From contig NC_061118.1 in assembly GCF_002878395.1 (NCBI RefSeq), positions 84,594,673-84,658,672 of the forward strand: 64,000 nt of DNA, given 5' to 3'. The stretch is from Capsicum annuum. Lineage: Eukaryota; Streptophyta; Magnoliopsida; Solanales; Solanaceae. The position numbers and the translations under genes are program-made. Of the stretch, positions 1 through 10,806 are shown one piece after another. The notes beneath the pieces were generated by a model. The model saw only the letters and a program-made list of their open reading frames with translations. It was not told the DNA's origin and ran no database searches. Numbering within the stretch: the stretch's first letter is position 1; each line of letters starts with the position of its first letter.

Positions 1-764
1 ATGTGCTTAGAATCCCTTACTTGATGATATGTGAACATGGTTAAAGTTCTTTGCCTAATAATAAATGCTTGAATCTCGGAGTGTGGAAGGTTGGAGTCCT
101 CCATTACATGCATGATGAATTAGTGCTTCCTAAGTATTGATAAAACTTGTCCCCTTAGATAGCATGTGATATGCCTATATATATGGATAAGGTTATGAGT
201 ATGATTGAATATGATATATATTGACTTGTTGTTGAATAATGATACTATTTTATCCTTATCCTTGAGTTACATGCTTGCTTTCCAACTACTAACCATCTTT
301 AAAAGCTATGTTCCCATGCGACATAGAGGCTGTAGCATCCTCTTCTCTTCCTGCACAGTGATTAGGTGATAAAAGTGGTCGTGCATTCACTACGAAGTGG
401 TGAGCTTTTTTATTTTGGAAGAAATTCATTGTTGGTCCCCTATCTTTAGACTTAGTCTTATTTTAACTAGTTTGGCTATTTTTGTGGGCTTATCCTAATA
501 TATATATTTCTAAACTTTGGTTTGTATAAAGGTATTGTGGATGATTGTAGACTTGGATATATTGGATAATGTGTTGGTATTTATGTAATGGTTAGACATT
601 GTTTAAGTTATGACTTTTGGTATGTTTTCTGCTATCTCATTTTTTGTCTAGATTCAACCAACCTATATGGTTGATGTGATGATTGTAATGGGTTATCGGG
701 GTGACCTCTGGTTCATGTGAGCTTGAGGTGCCCCTACAATATATCTCAATTTTGAGGCATGTCA
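1..764 (+). repeat. 5' LTR of element A (3' part only)
   Basis: The segment aligns with 7851-8539 along its length and ends in GCATGTCA, matching GCGTGTCA at the end of the downstream LTR. The PBS follows after three bases. The upstream 1.6 kb of this LTR lies outside the window. Confidence 0.92.
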
Positions 765-767
765 CGT

Positions 768-779
768 TGGTATCAGAGC
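768..779 (+). other. Primer binding site of element A (initiator Met tRNA)
   Basis: TGGTATCAGAGC, continuing CTAGGTTC, is the classic plant complement of the 3' end of initiator methionine tRNA. It starts three bases after the LTR terminal CA. Minus-strand DNA synthesis would start here. The site is intact although the proteins are broken. Confidence 0.95.
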
Positions 780-975
780 CTAGGTTCATGGTCAATTGGG
801 TGTCCATAATACCATATTGAGTACAGTTTTTTTATGGGTATAAAGCAAGACACACTTATAAAAGAGAAGCTATGATACATCTTAGGAAAATGTTTCCCTT
901 TCTTATGTTTCTATCTCCAGCTATAGAGTCTAAGGTCTTGGATTCCTCTAGTTTCTATTTGCTATCTTTCAAATC

Positions 976-2135
976 ATGCCTCAGAGAAGATCTGAGACTC
1001 AAGCAAACCCTTTTGAGGACCCTATAGATGAAGCTCATCTAATTTATGGAGTTATTACCCAGGCTAGGGCCGTGGTATCTGACCATCTTTATGGGGTTCT
1101 ATCTATCCCCACCAACCCCTACTATGAGAGCAATCCTTCTATTTCATCACCTCAAAGAGATACTTCTAATGCCAAGTTTCATTGCTATATTAACCTCTTA
1201 ACTCAATTGTTAGCTTCTCAAGTAGAGTGAGATGCTACGGCTACCATTTCTTCTAAGGCCATAATAATTGGCCAACTATGAGGTTGAGCCATCTTATGTT
1301 CTCTGGTATAAAAGTTGAGAAGGATCCTTAAGACTTCATTGATGAAATTGAGAAGATCTTTTGAATTATGCATGCTTCAGAGATAGAGGCCATTGAGTTT
1401 GCTTCCTACCAATTTGAAGATGTAGCATACCAATGGTACAAGGGATAGGGTTTATTTAGAGGTGTTGATACTAGTCTCGCCATGTAGGAGGACTTCTTCG
1501 AGACTTTCTTAGACCACTTCTTTCATCAGGAGTTGAGGGAGGCAAAGACAGAAGAGTTTGTGAACTTAAAGCAAGAAAGGATGTCCGTTCAAGAGTATGC
1601 CTTAAAATTCCATCACTTGTCAAGGTATGCTCCCTAGATGGATTCTAACATGAGGGATAGAATGCATAAGTTTGTCTCGATATTGTCCTATGAGTTAGTC
1701 CTTGAGAGCAAGGTAATCTTATCGATTGAGTACATGGATATTTATAGGTTGATTGTGTATTTTCAACAAGTAGAAGAAGAGAAAAATAAGCAAGTTAAGC
1801 ATAGTGAGAGGCAAGGAAAAAAATTTAGGCCTTCTAAGAAAAGTGGTGGTTATGGTGGCAAGTGGCCACATAAGAAGTGGGGGAGTTCGAGTTCTTTCTC
1901 CTGAGCTAGTCTTCTCTATCCTTAAAGTTTTTAGGTGATCATCGGACTCAACTTAGTGGTAGTTCTCGAGCACTGGGCGCCTAATTCCAGGCTCATGGTG
2001 CCCAGTTTGATCCACTTGGCCCTCCTTCTAGATTCTGTGGTCAGATTCATTATGGTCAATATGAGAAGGGGAGAAATAGATATTTCCATTGTGGTAAAAT
2101 TGGGCACACGCAGTATGAGTTCCCCCTCTAGCTGC
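976..2135 (+). pseudogene. gag: Element A gag, decayed
   Basis: Capsid/nucleocapsid gene. The ATG at 976 opens an 84-codon frame, then the reading breaks repeatedly. Recognisable Ty3 gag words follow: DFIDEIEK near 1333, VAYQWYKG near 1424, SVQEYALKFHHL near 1585 and MRDRMHKFV near 1650, then a basic Gly/Lys/Ser-rich tail ending near 1904. A frameshift separates the tail from the nucleocapsid zinc knuckle at 2081-2122. There the expected Cys-X2-Cys-X4-His-X4-Cys reads Tyr-X2-Cys-X4-His-X4-Phe, so both outer cysteines are lost. Several stops sit where Gln or Trp is expected (for example the TAA near 1329 and the TAG near 1485), consistent with decay of a methylated copy. About 200 bases of leader separate it from the PBS. 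Confidence 0.85.
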
Positions 2136-2241
2136 TTTTTGGGCCAATAGGGCCCCTATTGATACTCCATCTACTCTCGTACGAAAGGGTGCTACGTCTA
2201 TCTCTGTTTTTATTTTTGGCATCGGTGCTGACTAGAACCAC

Positions 2242-2700
2242 TTGTATGCACTTACCACTCACCAGGATTTTGAGGCATCTCCCGATGTTGTCATAGGAAT
2301 GCTGAGACTTTTCTTTTATAATGTGTGTTGTTTTCTTGATCTAGGGTCTACTCTTTTTTATGTGACACCATATGTGGCTGTGCATCTTAATTGTGGTCAC
2401 GAGAGTCTATCGGTTCCTTTTTCTATTTCTACCCCGATCGGAGATCTTGTAGTTATTAGAAGGGTCTATAAAGTGTGTGTAAAATCGATTGGTGGTAGGG
2501 ATACTTGTGTAAACTTGATAGAGTTGGACATGGTTTATTTTGATATCATTCTGGGGATGGATTGGTTGCATTCTTGCTATGCTTCTTTAGATTCTCGGAC
2601 CTGTAGGGTTATGTTCCGATTCCATAATGAGCCAGTCATTATATGGGAAGGTCGTTACTTAGTGCCTAAGGGAAGGTTCATTTCTTATCTAAAGGCCTAA
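2242..2700 (+). pseudogene. Element A aspartic protease domain
   Basis: A 152-codon open frame holds the retropepsin-like domain that would cut the gag-pol polyprotein. The active-site region reads LDLGSTLFYVTPY; the catalytic Asp codon is 2338-2340. The second hallmark, IILGMDWL, lies near 2545-2575. Related plant elements usually have Pro where this copy has Leu after the Asp. It follows the zinc knuckle and precedes RT, as expected in one gag-pol frame, but frames shift on both sides. The initial Met is probably not a real start because the protease is normally internal to the polyprotein. Confidence 0.88.
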
Positions 2701-2784
2701 AAGTTGATTTCAAAGAGGTGTTTGTATTATTTGGTCTGAGTTAAGGATTATAACTCAGAAGAGCCTTCTCTAGAATCCATTCCG

Positions 2785-4200
2785 GTGATTAATGAATTTC
2801 TCAAGGTGTTTCCTGATGATCTTTTCAGTGTTCCTCCTAATAGGGAAATTGATTTTGGGATTGATTTTGTTTCGGACACTCATTCAATTTTTGTCCCTCC
2901 ATATAGAATAGCTTTGGCGGAGCTAAAAGAGCTTAAGAAGCAATTGAAAGACCTCTTAGATAAAGGTTTTATCCACCCAACTGTGTCACCTTAGCTTGCT
3001 CCCATGCTGTTCGTGTGCAAGAAAGATGGTTGCCTTCGTATGTGCATTGATTATTGTCAGTTAAACAAAGTGATCTATAAGAATAAATATCCTCTTCCTA
3101 GGATCAATGATTTGTTTGATACACTTTAGGGTGTGAAGTTTTTCTCTAAGATTGATCTTAGATTGGGCTATCATCAGCTTAAGATTAGGGATGTTGATAT
3201 CCCTAAGACTGCCTTTACAACCCTGTATGGTCACTATGACTTTCTTGTCATGTTTTTTGGGTTGACCAATGCCCCAACGACATTTATTGACTTGATGAAT
3301 AGGGTCTTCCATTCGTTCTTTGATATGTTTGTCATCGTCTTCATTAATGATATCTTAGTCTATTCTAAGAGTGAGGTGGATCATGTAGATCACCTCTATG
3401 CTATGTTGCAAACTTTGAAGGATCATAGTTTGTATGACTAGTTCTCCAAGTGTGAGTTTTGGTTGAAAATCGTAGCTTTTGTTGGTTATGTTTTCTCTAG
3501 TGAATGGATCATGGTAAATCCCCAAAAGGTTGTGATAGTTAAGAAGTGTCCTGGACCTGTAACTCCAACCGATATTCAAAGCTTCTTGGGTCTAGCCAGT
3601 TACTAAAAAATGTTTGTGGAGAGTTTATCCATTATAGTTGCCCCGTTGACCAAATTGACCCAAAAAAAGGTCATGTTCTTATGGTCCAATGCGTGTGATG
3701 GTAGTTTTGAGAAGTTGAAAGATAAATTAACTTTGGCTTCAGTTTTAACCTTGCCCAAGGGTAGTGATGGTTTTATGGTTTATTGTGATGCTTCTCTTAT
3801 CGATCTTGGTTGCGTGTTGATGCAACATGGTAAGGTGGTGGCCTATGCTTCTAGACAATTTAAAGTTTATCAGAAGAACTACCCTGCTCATGACTTAGAG
3901 TTGTTAGCCGTGGTCTATGCGTTAAAGATGTGAAGAAATTATCTATATGGGGTTCCTGTTGATAAATTTTCCAATCATAAGAGCCTCCAATGTGTTTTTA
4001 CCCAATAGGAGTTGAATATCCCGCAAAGAAGGTAGCTTGATTTGTTTAAAGACTATGATATGAGTCTTCATTACCATCCCGATAAGGTGAACATTGTCCC
4101 CGATGCTCTTAGTAGATTATCCATGGGAAGTCTGGCCTATGTAGATAAGGATAAGTGGAATTTGGTGAAAGACATTCATCGTTTGGCTAATCTTTGAGTT
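2785..4200 (+). pseudogene. pol: Element A reverse transcriptase and RNase H, decayed
   Basis: Starts with the spacer VFPDDLFSVPPNREIDF before RT. RT motifs in order: [11 protein letters not shown] (about 3040), [13 protein letters not shown] (about 3138), [10 protein letters not shown] (about 3258) and the catalytic box at 3340-3354. The box reads FINDI instead of the chromovirus FIDDI, so the first catalytic Asp codon is now AAT (3346-3348). RNase H follows: [16 protein letters not shown] near 3778, then [19 protein letters not shown]. In-frame stops occur at about 2992, 3127, 3439, 3604 and 3931, several at expected Gln or Trp codons. The copy cannot encode an active enzyme. Confidence 0.92.
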
Positions 4201-4369
4201 AGACTTGCAGACTCTAAGGATGGTGGTGTATTTGTGCTTTCGAAATCTCATTCGTTTATTATTTTTGAGATAGATGAAAAGAAAGCATTGGACCCCAACA
4301 GGATGAAGATCAAGAGTAATGTGGGTCAATACAAGGTTGCAGATATTGTGACTGGTGGTGATGATATCT

Positions 4370-5680
4370 TGAGATACTAAGGTAGGCTATGTGTTTTTGA
4401 TGTTGATGGATTGAGGAAAGGGTCATGGATGAGGCTGATAGATCTTGGTATGCCATTCATCCTGGTTACATCAAGATGTATCATGATCTTAGAGAGTTTT
4501 ATTAGCGGGGTAATATGAAGTGTGATGTGACTAGTTTGTGGTCAAGTGTATGGTGTGTCAACAAATAAAAGTTGAGAACATGAGGCCTGGGGGCTTGTAT
4601 CAAGAGATCCCATCACCCGAGTGGATGTGGGTGGAAATTAACATGGATTTCACTACCGGTGTTACTAGATCCCATAATCAATATGATTCTATTTGGGTCA
4701 TTATTGATAGAATGACCAAGTCCGCTTGCTTTTTGCCCGTGAGGACTAATTTCTAGGCAGAAGATTATGCTAAGTTGTATCTTATGGAGATCGTGAAGTT
4801 GCATATTTATATGGTTTCTATTATTTCGGATTGTGGTCCTTCATGTTCATCCTACTTTTGGAAGTTAATCCAAAAGAGTTTGGGAACTAGAGTGTGCCTT
4901 AGTACCGCATTCCACCCGCAAATGGATGGACAAGAAAAAAGGACAATCTAAACATTACAAAATATGTTATAGGCTTGTGAGATTAATTACGGTGGTAGTT
5001 TATACCTTTGATTGAGTTTGCCTACAATAATAGTTACCACTCTAGTATTGGCATGGTGCCTTTTGAGACATTGTATGGTAGGAGATATCAATCTCTCATT
5101 TGGTGGTACGAAGTTGGCGAGGGTAAATTGCTTGGCCCCGATCTGGTTCACCAAGCCTTAGAGAAGGTGAAGGAAATTTGTGATAGCTCGAAAATAGCTC
5201 AAAGTTGCCAAAAGTCCTATGTGGATGTTAGGCATAGGGACTTAGAGTTTAGCATTGGCAAGTGGGTATTCTTGAAAGTGTCTCCCATTAAGGGAGTGAT
5301 GTGATTTGGTAAAAAGGGGAAGCTTAGTCCCCAGTAAATCCATCCCTACTTAATTATGAAGAGGGTTGGAAATTTTGCCTATGAGTTGGAGTTGCCTTCT
5401 ATTATGAACTCTATTCACCTATTTTTCCACGTCTCTATGTTGCGGAAATATGTGGGTGATCCTTCGTTGGTTGTTCCCATAAGGGATATTGATATTTTAG
5501 ACCTTTTTTTCCTATGAGGAGATCCCAGAAGTTCGCTGATTGCGAATGAACGAGGTGGCTTTGGTGAAGGTTCTATGGAGTAAGCCAAAGTCCAATGAAT
5601 ATACTTGGGAAGCGGAAGAGGACATAAAGTCTAAGTATCCACATTTTTTTTCCCATTTTGAAAACTTAGGATGGAGGTAC
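4370..5680 (+). pseudogene. Element A integrase, decayed
   Basis: Integrase inserts element cDNA into the host genome. The core begins near 4538 with CMVCQQIKVENMRPGG (end of the HHCC zinc finger). The catalytic triad can be followed: Asp in NMDFTTG (4646-4648) and Asp in IISDCGP (4829-4831). At the third position the expected Gly-Gln-x-Glu-Arg reads GQEKRTI, placing Lys (4937-4939) where the catalytic Glu belongs. The C-terminal part (5008-5304) has FAYNNSYHSSIGMVPFE, and a FHVSMLRKYVGDP motif near 5430 leads to a chromodomain-like tail. Stops and frameshifts interrupt it throughout. Confidence 0.9.
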
Positions 5681-6180
5681 GTGTTGATCTCTTTGTTTTG
5701 ATTTGTGTATTTAATAGACAATAGGTTAAATTTCCCAATGTGTTGAGTGATTTGTATCACGTTAGACCATGGTTTCAAGCCCCTAATGTTTTAAAATTAT
5801 GTGTTTTGTTGTTATGGGTTTAAGTCCGTAGTATCTTGGGTTGATTCATGTCTTAGATGATGGGTTCAAGTCCCTAATCCTTGAATTGAGTAAGTATCCT
5901 TGATGATTTAATATGTTGAAGTCCCTAAGTTGTGAAATGAGTAAGTGTTGCTATGCAAGGGTTTAAGTCCTTAAGATTTGAAATGAACAAGTGTCTTGAC
6001 AAATAATAAGTTGGAGTCCCAAAGACGATGACATGAATGATTGATAATGAGCATGATATATGCTATATCCTTGCTGTATGCTTGTTCTAACTTGTTAGAA
6101 GGTCATTTTAATGTATGATAATGTGTTTTCTTGTGTTTATTGCTTGCCTTACCCTTCATTCAAGGAAGAATGATCCAAGT
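5681..6180 (+). repeat. Element A 3' untranslated spacer with GGTTcAAGTCCCTAA-like motifs
   Basis: Noncoding stretch between the integrase end and the purine tract. About six imperfect copies of a 12-15 base word recur about 40-55 bases apart, at about 5771, 5817, 5862, 5915, 5959 and 6010. The same word recurs inside the 3' LTR (7300-7900). The copy at 5863-5873, GGTTCAAGTCC, fits the tRNA B-box consensus. No ORF is recognised here. Confidence 0.7.
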
Positions 6181-6189
6181 GGGGGAGAA
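6181..6189 (+). other. Polypurine tract of element A
   Basis: GGGGGAGAA lies directly before the 3' LTR, which starts TGAAACACCT at 6191. It is the expected plus-strand primer site. Confidence 0.8.
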
Positions 6190-6235
6190 TTGAAACACCT
6201 AGACTTAGAACCATTGAAAAACTTCACTTTTTGGT

Positions 6236-6640
6236 GTCACTAGGGTGGGTACGACTAGGGGATGAGTCATACCCCTTAGATATGAGTCGTATCCTTCTCC
6301 TCCTCCCCTTTCATATCCTAGGAAGTGTGGTGAGGGTGACTCAGTATCCTAGGTATGAATGACCCTTCCCTCAATCGTACCCAAGGGTACGAGTCATGCC
6401 TAGGTGAGTCGTATAGGGTGAGGTCTTAGTTTAGAGTGGACTGATTTTTTCATGAATGGGAAATACGAGTTACGGGTGATTCGTAGCCTTTGGATACTAC
6501 TCATGGGTGTATGATCGTATCCTTACCAGTATGTGTGACATAGGAGAAGCCCAGGGTACGAGTCAGGGTACCACTCGTACCCTAGGGTACGACTTCTTAA
6601 GTGAGTCGTATGGTGAGTCGTACCCTTAGATGGGTTCAAT
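6236..6640 (+). repeat. Dyad-word array in U3 of the element A LTR
   Basis: Many variants of the near-palindromic words TACGAGTCGTACCC, GAGTCGTA and GGTACGAC occur on both strands within 400 bases, immediately upstream of the TATA box. The spacing is irregular, so it is not a simple tandem repeat. Confidence 0.75.
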
Positions 6641-6712
6641 TTTCATCTTTTAACTAAGGGCTTTGTTCTTATTTCCAATGTCTAAAACCCTAATCCCTCT
6701 CACTATATAAGT

Positions 6713-6721
6713 TTGTGTAGT
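6713..6721 (+). promoter_or_regulatory. TATA box of the element A 3' LTR
   Basis: CTATATAAG, preceded by a CT-rich stretch (CCCTCTCA), is the expected Pol II core promoter of the LTR. It sits about 520 bases from the LTR start and about 70 bases after the dyad array. Confidence 0.65.
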
Positions 6722-7519
6722 TTGCTAAACATCTATTTTAATGGATCAAACACCCTAAATACTCTCTCAAGCTCATCTTTGAAGAATTGGAGGCTAGGGT
6801 TTCAAGAGTGATTTTCAAGAGGAAAATGGGAGTCAATATTCTTGGTGATTCATCTTGTTTAAGGCATGTAACTTTTTATCCTTGTTAAACAACTCTAAAA
6901 CCATGTATTTCACACTAAGATTAGTAAGTGTACATGGTGGTTTTGAAATCAAATAAAAAGGGTTTTGTTACCTAATGATGAAAAATGATGATTCTTTCTT
7001 AGACTTACGTTTATACATGTTATTTATGGTTGTTTGCACAAATGAATGCTTGTGGTATATGTTATAACATGTGGGTCTTAATTAACCTTAGTCTTGATGA
7101 TTTCTACAATAAAATTGGCCTTGGAAAGGCATGTACACAAGGTGTTTGTGAAAATGTCCAAGTGAGATGTCTAGTTGCATGATAATGATGTTTTGAACTA
7201 GGGCAATGGCCCAATATGAGTGAATGCTTGATAAATGATATTGTAAAGGCAAAATGAGCCATGTATTTTGTAATTGATGACCTCAATGGCTCGATGAATG
7301 AGAAGGGGATTAAAGTCCCTAACATGAAAATGAACTTGAATTGTGTGTTGAACTAACTTGCGATATAGATTTGCTAATGAAGTGTGATTACCTTGTAAGG
7401 ATATTGAGGATCATAGTTTGAATTGTATAATGAGTTAAATTAAGGCATTGGAACCTATTGAAATGGTTGAGCAATGAAGGCTCCTATCAAGACCTTGTGG
7501 TAATGTTTGGTGTTGAATT

Positions 7520-7910
7520 GGCTAAATGGGTTAAAGTCCTTATGTGTGGAATTGAATGTATTTGGATGTATGGACAAAGGGTTAGAGTCCCAAGTTAACT
7601 AATGAGAACCATAATGGCTTGAGGTTAAAGTCCCTTACCTAATGGAATAGCTTGTGGTTAAAGTCCCTTGCATAATGAGATCTCAAGAGGTTGAGGTGCC
7701 TCGCCAAATGAATTGGCTTGGAGTTAGGGTACCCTATCTAATATGGCATGAGGTTAGAGTCCCTTGCCTAATATGCGAGAATTTCGTTAGAGTCCCCCAC
7801 TTGATTGAATGTGTGTGAGTGGTAAGAGTCCCTCACTTAAATTGATGTGCATGTGTTTAGAATCCCATACTTGATGATATGCGAATATGGTTAAAATTCT
7901 ATGACTAATA
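7520..7910 (+). repeat. Short imperfect repeats GGTTAAAGTCCCTtgc in the element A LTR
   Basis: About ten copies of a 12-16 base word (GGTTAAAGTCCCT, GGTTAGAGTCCC, GTTAGAGTCCCCC) occur every 30-45 bases. Each is usually followed by a phrase like CCTAATG. They lie in the transcribed part of the LTR. The same word family is found in the 3' spacer at 5770-6030. Confidence 0.75.
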
Positions 7911-8539
7911 AGAAATTCTTGAATCTATTAGTGTGGAAGTTTGGAGTCCTCCATTGCATGCATGATGAATGAGTGCTTAAGAAGTATTGATAAGACTTGT
8001 CCTCTTGGTTAGCATGTGATATGACTATATGTATGGATAAGGTTATGAATGTGATTGAATATGATATGTATTGACTTATTGAATGATGATGCTATTTTAT
8101 CCTTATCCTTGCATTACATGCAAGCGTTCTAACCGCTAATTGTCTCCAAATGCTATGTCCCTACGCGATATAGGGGCTGGAGCATTCTCTTCTCTTCTTG
8201 CGCAGTGATTAGGTGATTGAAGCAGTTCATGCATTAACTACAGAGTTCTGACCTTCCTTATTTTTGAAGCTTAGTCCCCTATCCTTAGACTAAGTCTTAT
8301 TTGAATGGTTTGGCTATTGTCGGTGACTTAGGTATATTGGCTAGTGTATTGATATTTATGAAATGATTAGACATTATTTAAGTTATGACTTGTGGTATGT
8401 TTTTTGTGATATCATTTTTGGTTACGATTCACTCGACCTATATGGTTGATGTGATGATTGTAATGGGTTATTGGGGAGACCTTCGGTTCATGTGGACTTG
8501 AGGTGCTCCTACGACATGGCCCAGTTTCAGGGCGTGTCA

Positions 8540-9377
8540 CCAAAACCCCAAAATCATATTTGAAAACCCAAAATCATACAACATTCAAATCATGAAAACA
8601 TTGTGTAAAATTCGTGCCTTTAGTTAGAACTAACAATGAGGGAAGAGAACATGTCCTAAACCAAGATGATGATGGAGAGAAATCACCAAGGCAAGCCCTA
8701 ATTTGCTCCTTAAGATGAAACCCTAGCCTCCTTTTCCCAAGAACTCTAGAGAGGATTTAAGAGTGTTTTCTAAGTTTTTTAGAATAGAATAGTAGGGCAA
8801 ATAACTTCCCAAGTGCAATATAAATTGTGGTACCTCATTAGGATAAGTGGGGAAATTTCTAGATTGCCCTTACTTAAACTGCACTTAATTCCCATCATAG
8901 GGTATGACTGATCCTTACGACTTGTACCCATCCTGTACGAGTAGAACCCACCTCTCATACCCTAAGCTCCCTCTTGGACCGAATACTGTCCACGGTATGA
9001 TACACTCAAACCCAAGTCGTATCAAATTGTACGACTAGTACCCATAAACCATACCCCTTGTAGAATAGAATCTAGGTGGTTTGAACACTGGCCACCCTAT
9101 GAGTCCTGAATATGACTTGTAACCTCGCTTACGGCTTATGGTAAGCCACTCGTACTTAGATCCAACTTAAGTAACCAAGTCTAAGGTTAAGTGAAGTAAC
9201 CAATCAACTCGTACATCGATACAACTCATACCACCCAAATCCCACCAACCAACACTGGTCAGCATACAAATGGACCATACCACCTGTACCCAAGCGTATA
9301 ACTTGTTCCCCTATGTCGTATCTTGCCATAAAATCAAAAATCAAGGAAATTTTCTAAGGTCCAGAAACCAGTGTATT
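8540..9377 (-). repeat. Truncated inverted LTR related to element A
   Basis: Read on the minus strand it follows the U3-to-R layout of the element A LTR: a block of TACGAGT/GTACGAC words (about 8900-9310), then GGAGGCTAGGGTTTC, then TTGGTGATT and TCATCTTGGTTTA. Element A inserted at its left edge. On the right it joins B1 gag without a recognisable LTR end. It contains no gene. Confidence 0.6.
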
Positions 9378-10599
9378 TTAATGGCTGAACCAAAATAACC
9401 ATCATGTCTATAATGACCAGAAGATGCACCTCTTAAAGGATGACCACTGCCCTGACTAGGGCGATCACTAGCACTAGAATGACCTCATCAGTAATATAAA
9501 GTGCTGCCAAATAGGTCGACTACACTGACTCTGAGGCTGATAGGATGGATACGGAGGATATCTGCCATGAAAAATGTTACCTCTGAATTGGGAACTAATA
9601 CATCTCCTACTGAAATTGCCCAAATCTCTAGGCCTCTTATTGCTGCTCCTATGGGTCTCGTGATGCATATTCTCTATAAGCTGAGAATGATTAAAAAACT
9701 CAGCAAATACCTACCTACAAATACCAAAATCTAATTAAACATATGAAGAGAAATTCTTAACCCTCTGACAAAGCAACAAAATTCTCAAACTGAGAAAATA
9801 AGCTTAGCCAACTCATGAAAATAAGCCTCGTACTCTGCAACAGCCATGGAGCCTTGCTTAAATCTAGAGAATTGATCTCTCCGATGGTCTCTAAGACTAT
9901 GAGACATATACTTCTTTGAGAATATCTCAAAATACTAAGCCTAAACCAAAAGAGAAGATACAACTGGTCCTGAATTCATATAGCCTCTCCACCAATGTCG
10001 ATCCATGAAGTCCAACTAAAATGTGGAGTAATCCATACCATGAGTCGTAACTAGGCTAAAATCATGGAGCATATCCTCACCAGCAATTAGAACTCAAATG
10101 CAGCCTTGCCTATGCAGATCTAATCTTAAGAATCTACCCAACATTTTTTAATCCTCAATATACATAACAGGCTGGGCAACCACTATTTGAGCAACTACCG
10201 ACTGAGCAACCACCGGTATAGCAGGGACCTCAAATTTAGGGGCTGTAGCTATATGTTACACCCCCGCTTCCATACCACTCTAATTAGTAAACTGTACACC
10301 TTCAGATGGTGCACCTCCAACTAATCCTAAAAGTTGAACTAACACATCTCTAAGCTCCGAAGAAGAAATAAACCCTAGTGGAGCCTGGGCTAGTCCCTGT
10401 CCCACCGCTGGATGAGGCGGTAGAATCTCTGGCTCAAGAGAAACAATAGGGTCTGATGGAGGACCCCTATCCTGGACACTAGCTGGGGACACATCTTCTG
10501 GTTGTACATGACCTCTGGGTCATCCACGAATAGGATAAGGATCCTTAGGCTCAGTCTCAGGACCCTCGTTAAAGTAGCGGTAGCACATGTCCTAGCCAT
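9378..10599 (-). pseudogene. gag: Element B1 gag, decayed and truncated
   Basis: Minus-strand gag. It starts at the ATG whose complement ends at 10599 (MARTCATATLTRVLRLS), then shifts frame into a Pro/Gly-rich stretch (APLGFISSSELRDVLVQLL, near 10330-10400). The capsid core is readable: KKYMSHSLRDHRRDQF, then FKQGSMAVAEYEAYFHELAK (about 9800-9900). The C-terminal side (about 9380-9500) matches B2 gag at 36650-36790 in content and order. It is cut at about 9377 before the zinc knuckle, where an inverted A-like LTR begins. Protease and pol are absent, so B1 is the 5' third of an element. Confidence 0.82.
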
Positions 10600-10784
10600 C
10601 TGCGAAAGAGTAAAATCAAAGGCATGCTCTATAAACTAACTCAAACTCTTAGCATAAATTGAGTAAAATAAGTGAAGGACTCCTAAGAATGTCTCATAGA
10701 ATCCAATAGATAGGAAACAGACGTCATCATTTTGATCTGTAGGACTCTACTAGACATTTGCTCTTCTACTAACAATACTAGTGT

Positions 10785-10804
10785 AACCTAGGCACTGGTA
10801 CCAA
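10785..10804 (-). other. PBS of element B1 (diverged initiator Met type)
   Basis: On the minus strand it reads TTGGTACCAGTGCCTAGGTT. Two bases in the 12-base core differ from the perfect PBS of element B2 (38001-38020). The LTR begins two bases away. About 180 bases of leader separate it from gag. Confidence 0.8.
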
Positions 10805-10806
10805 TT

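Larger units (their letters stand above)
1..8539 (+). mobile_element. Element A: Ty3/gypsy LTR retrotransposon, decayed, 5' end cut by window
   Basis: The parts appear in canonical order on the plus strand: partial 5' LTR (1-764), initiator-Met PBS (768-779), gag, protease, RT-RNase H, integrase, purine tract (6181-6189) and full 3' LTR (6191-8539). The order PR-RT-RH-INT is diagnostic of Ty3/gypsy. Protein similarity to Solanaceae chromovirus-type polyproteins is recognised by eye. The first 60 aligned bases of the two LTR copies (1-60 and 7851-7910) differ at 7 positions, and the 3' LTR lacks about 60 bases present at 480-560, so the insertion is old. Every coding domain has stop codons. 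The left target duplication is outside the window, so insertion boundaries cannot be fully checked. Confidence 0.93.
6191..8539 (+). repeat. 3' LTR of element A, full length
   Basis: Runs from TGAAACACC after the purine tract to GCGTGTCA, giving TG...CA ends and about 2.35 kb. The last 690 bases align with the 5' LTR at the window start. Inside it are a dyad-word array (6236-6640), a TATA box (6713-6721) and a run of short repeats (7520-7910). Confidence 0.92.

Noticed and set aside
5862..5874. tRNA-like B box, possible tRNA or SINE
   Set aside because: No A box at the proper distance, no acceptor stem, no poly-A tail; the word is part of a repeat series.
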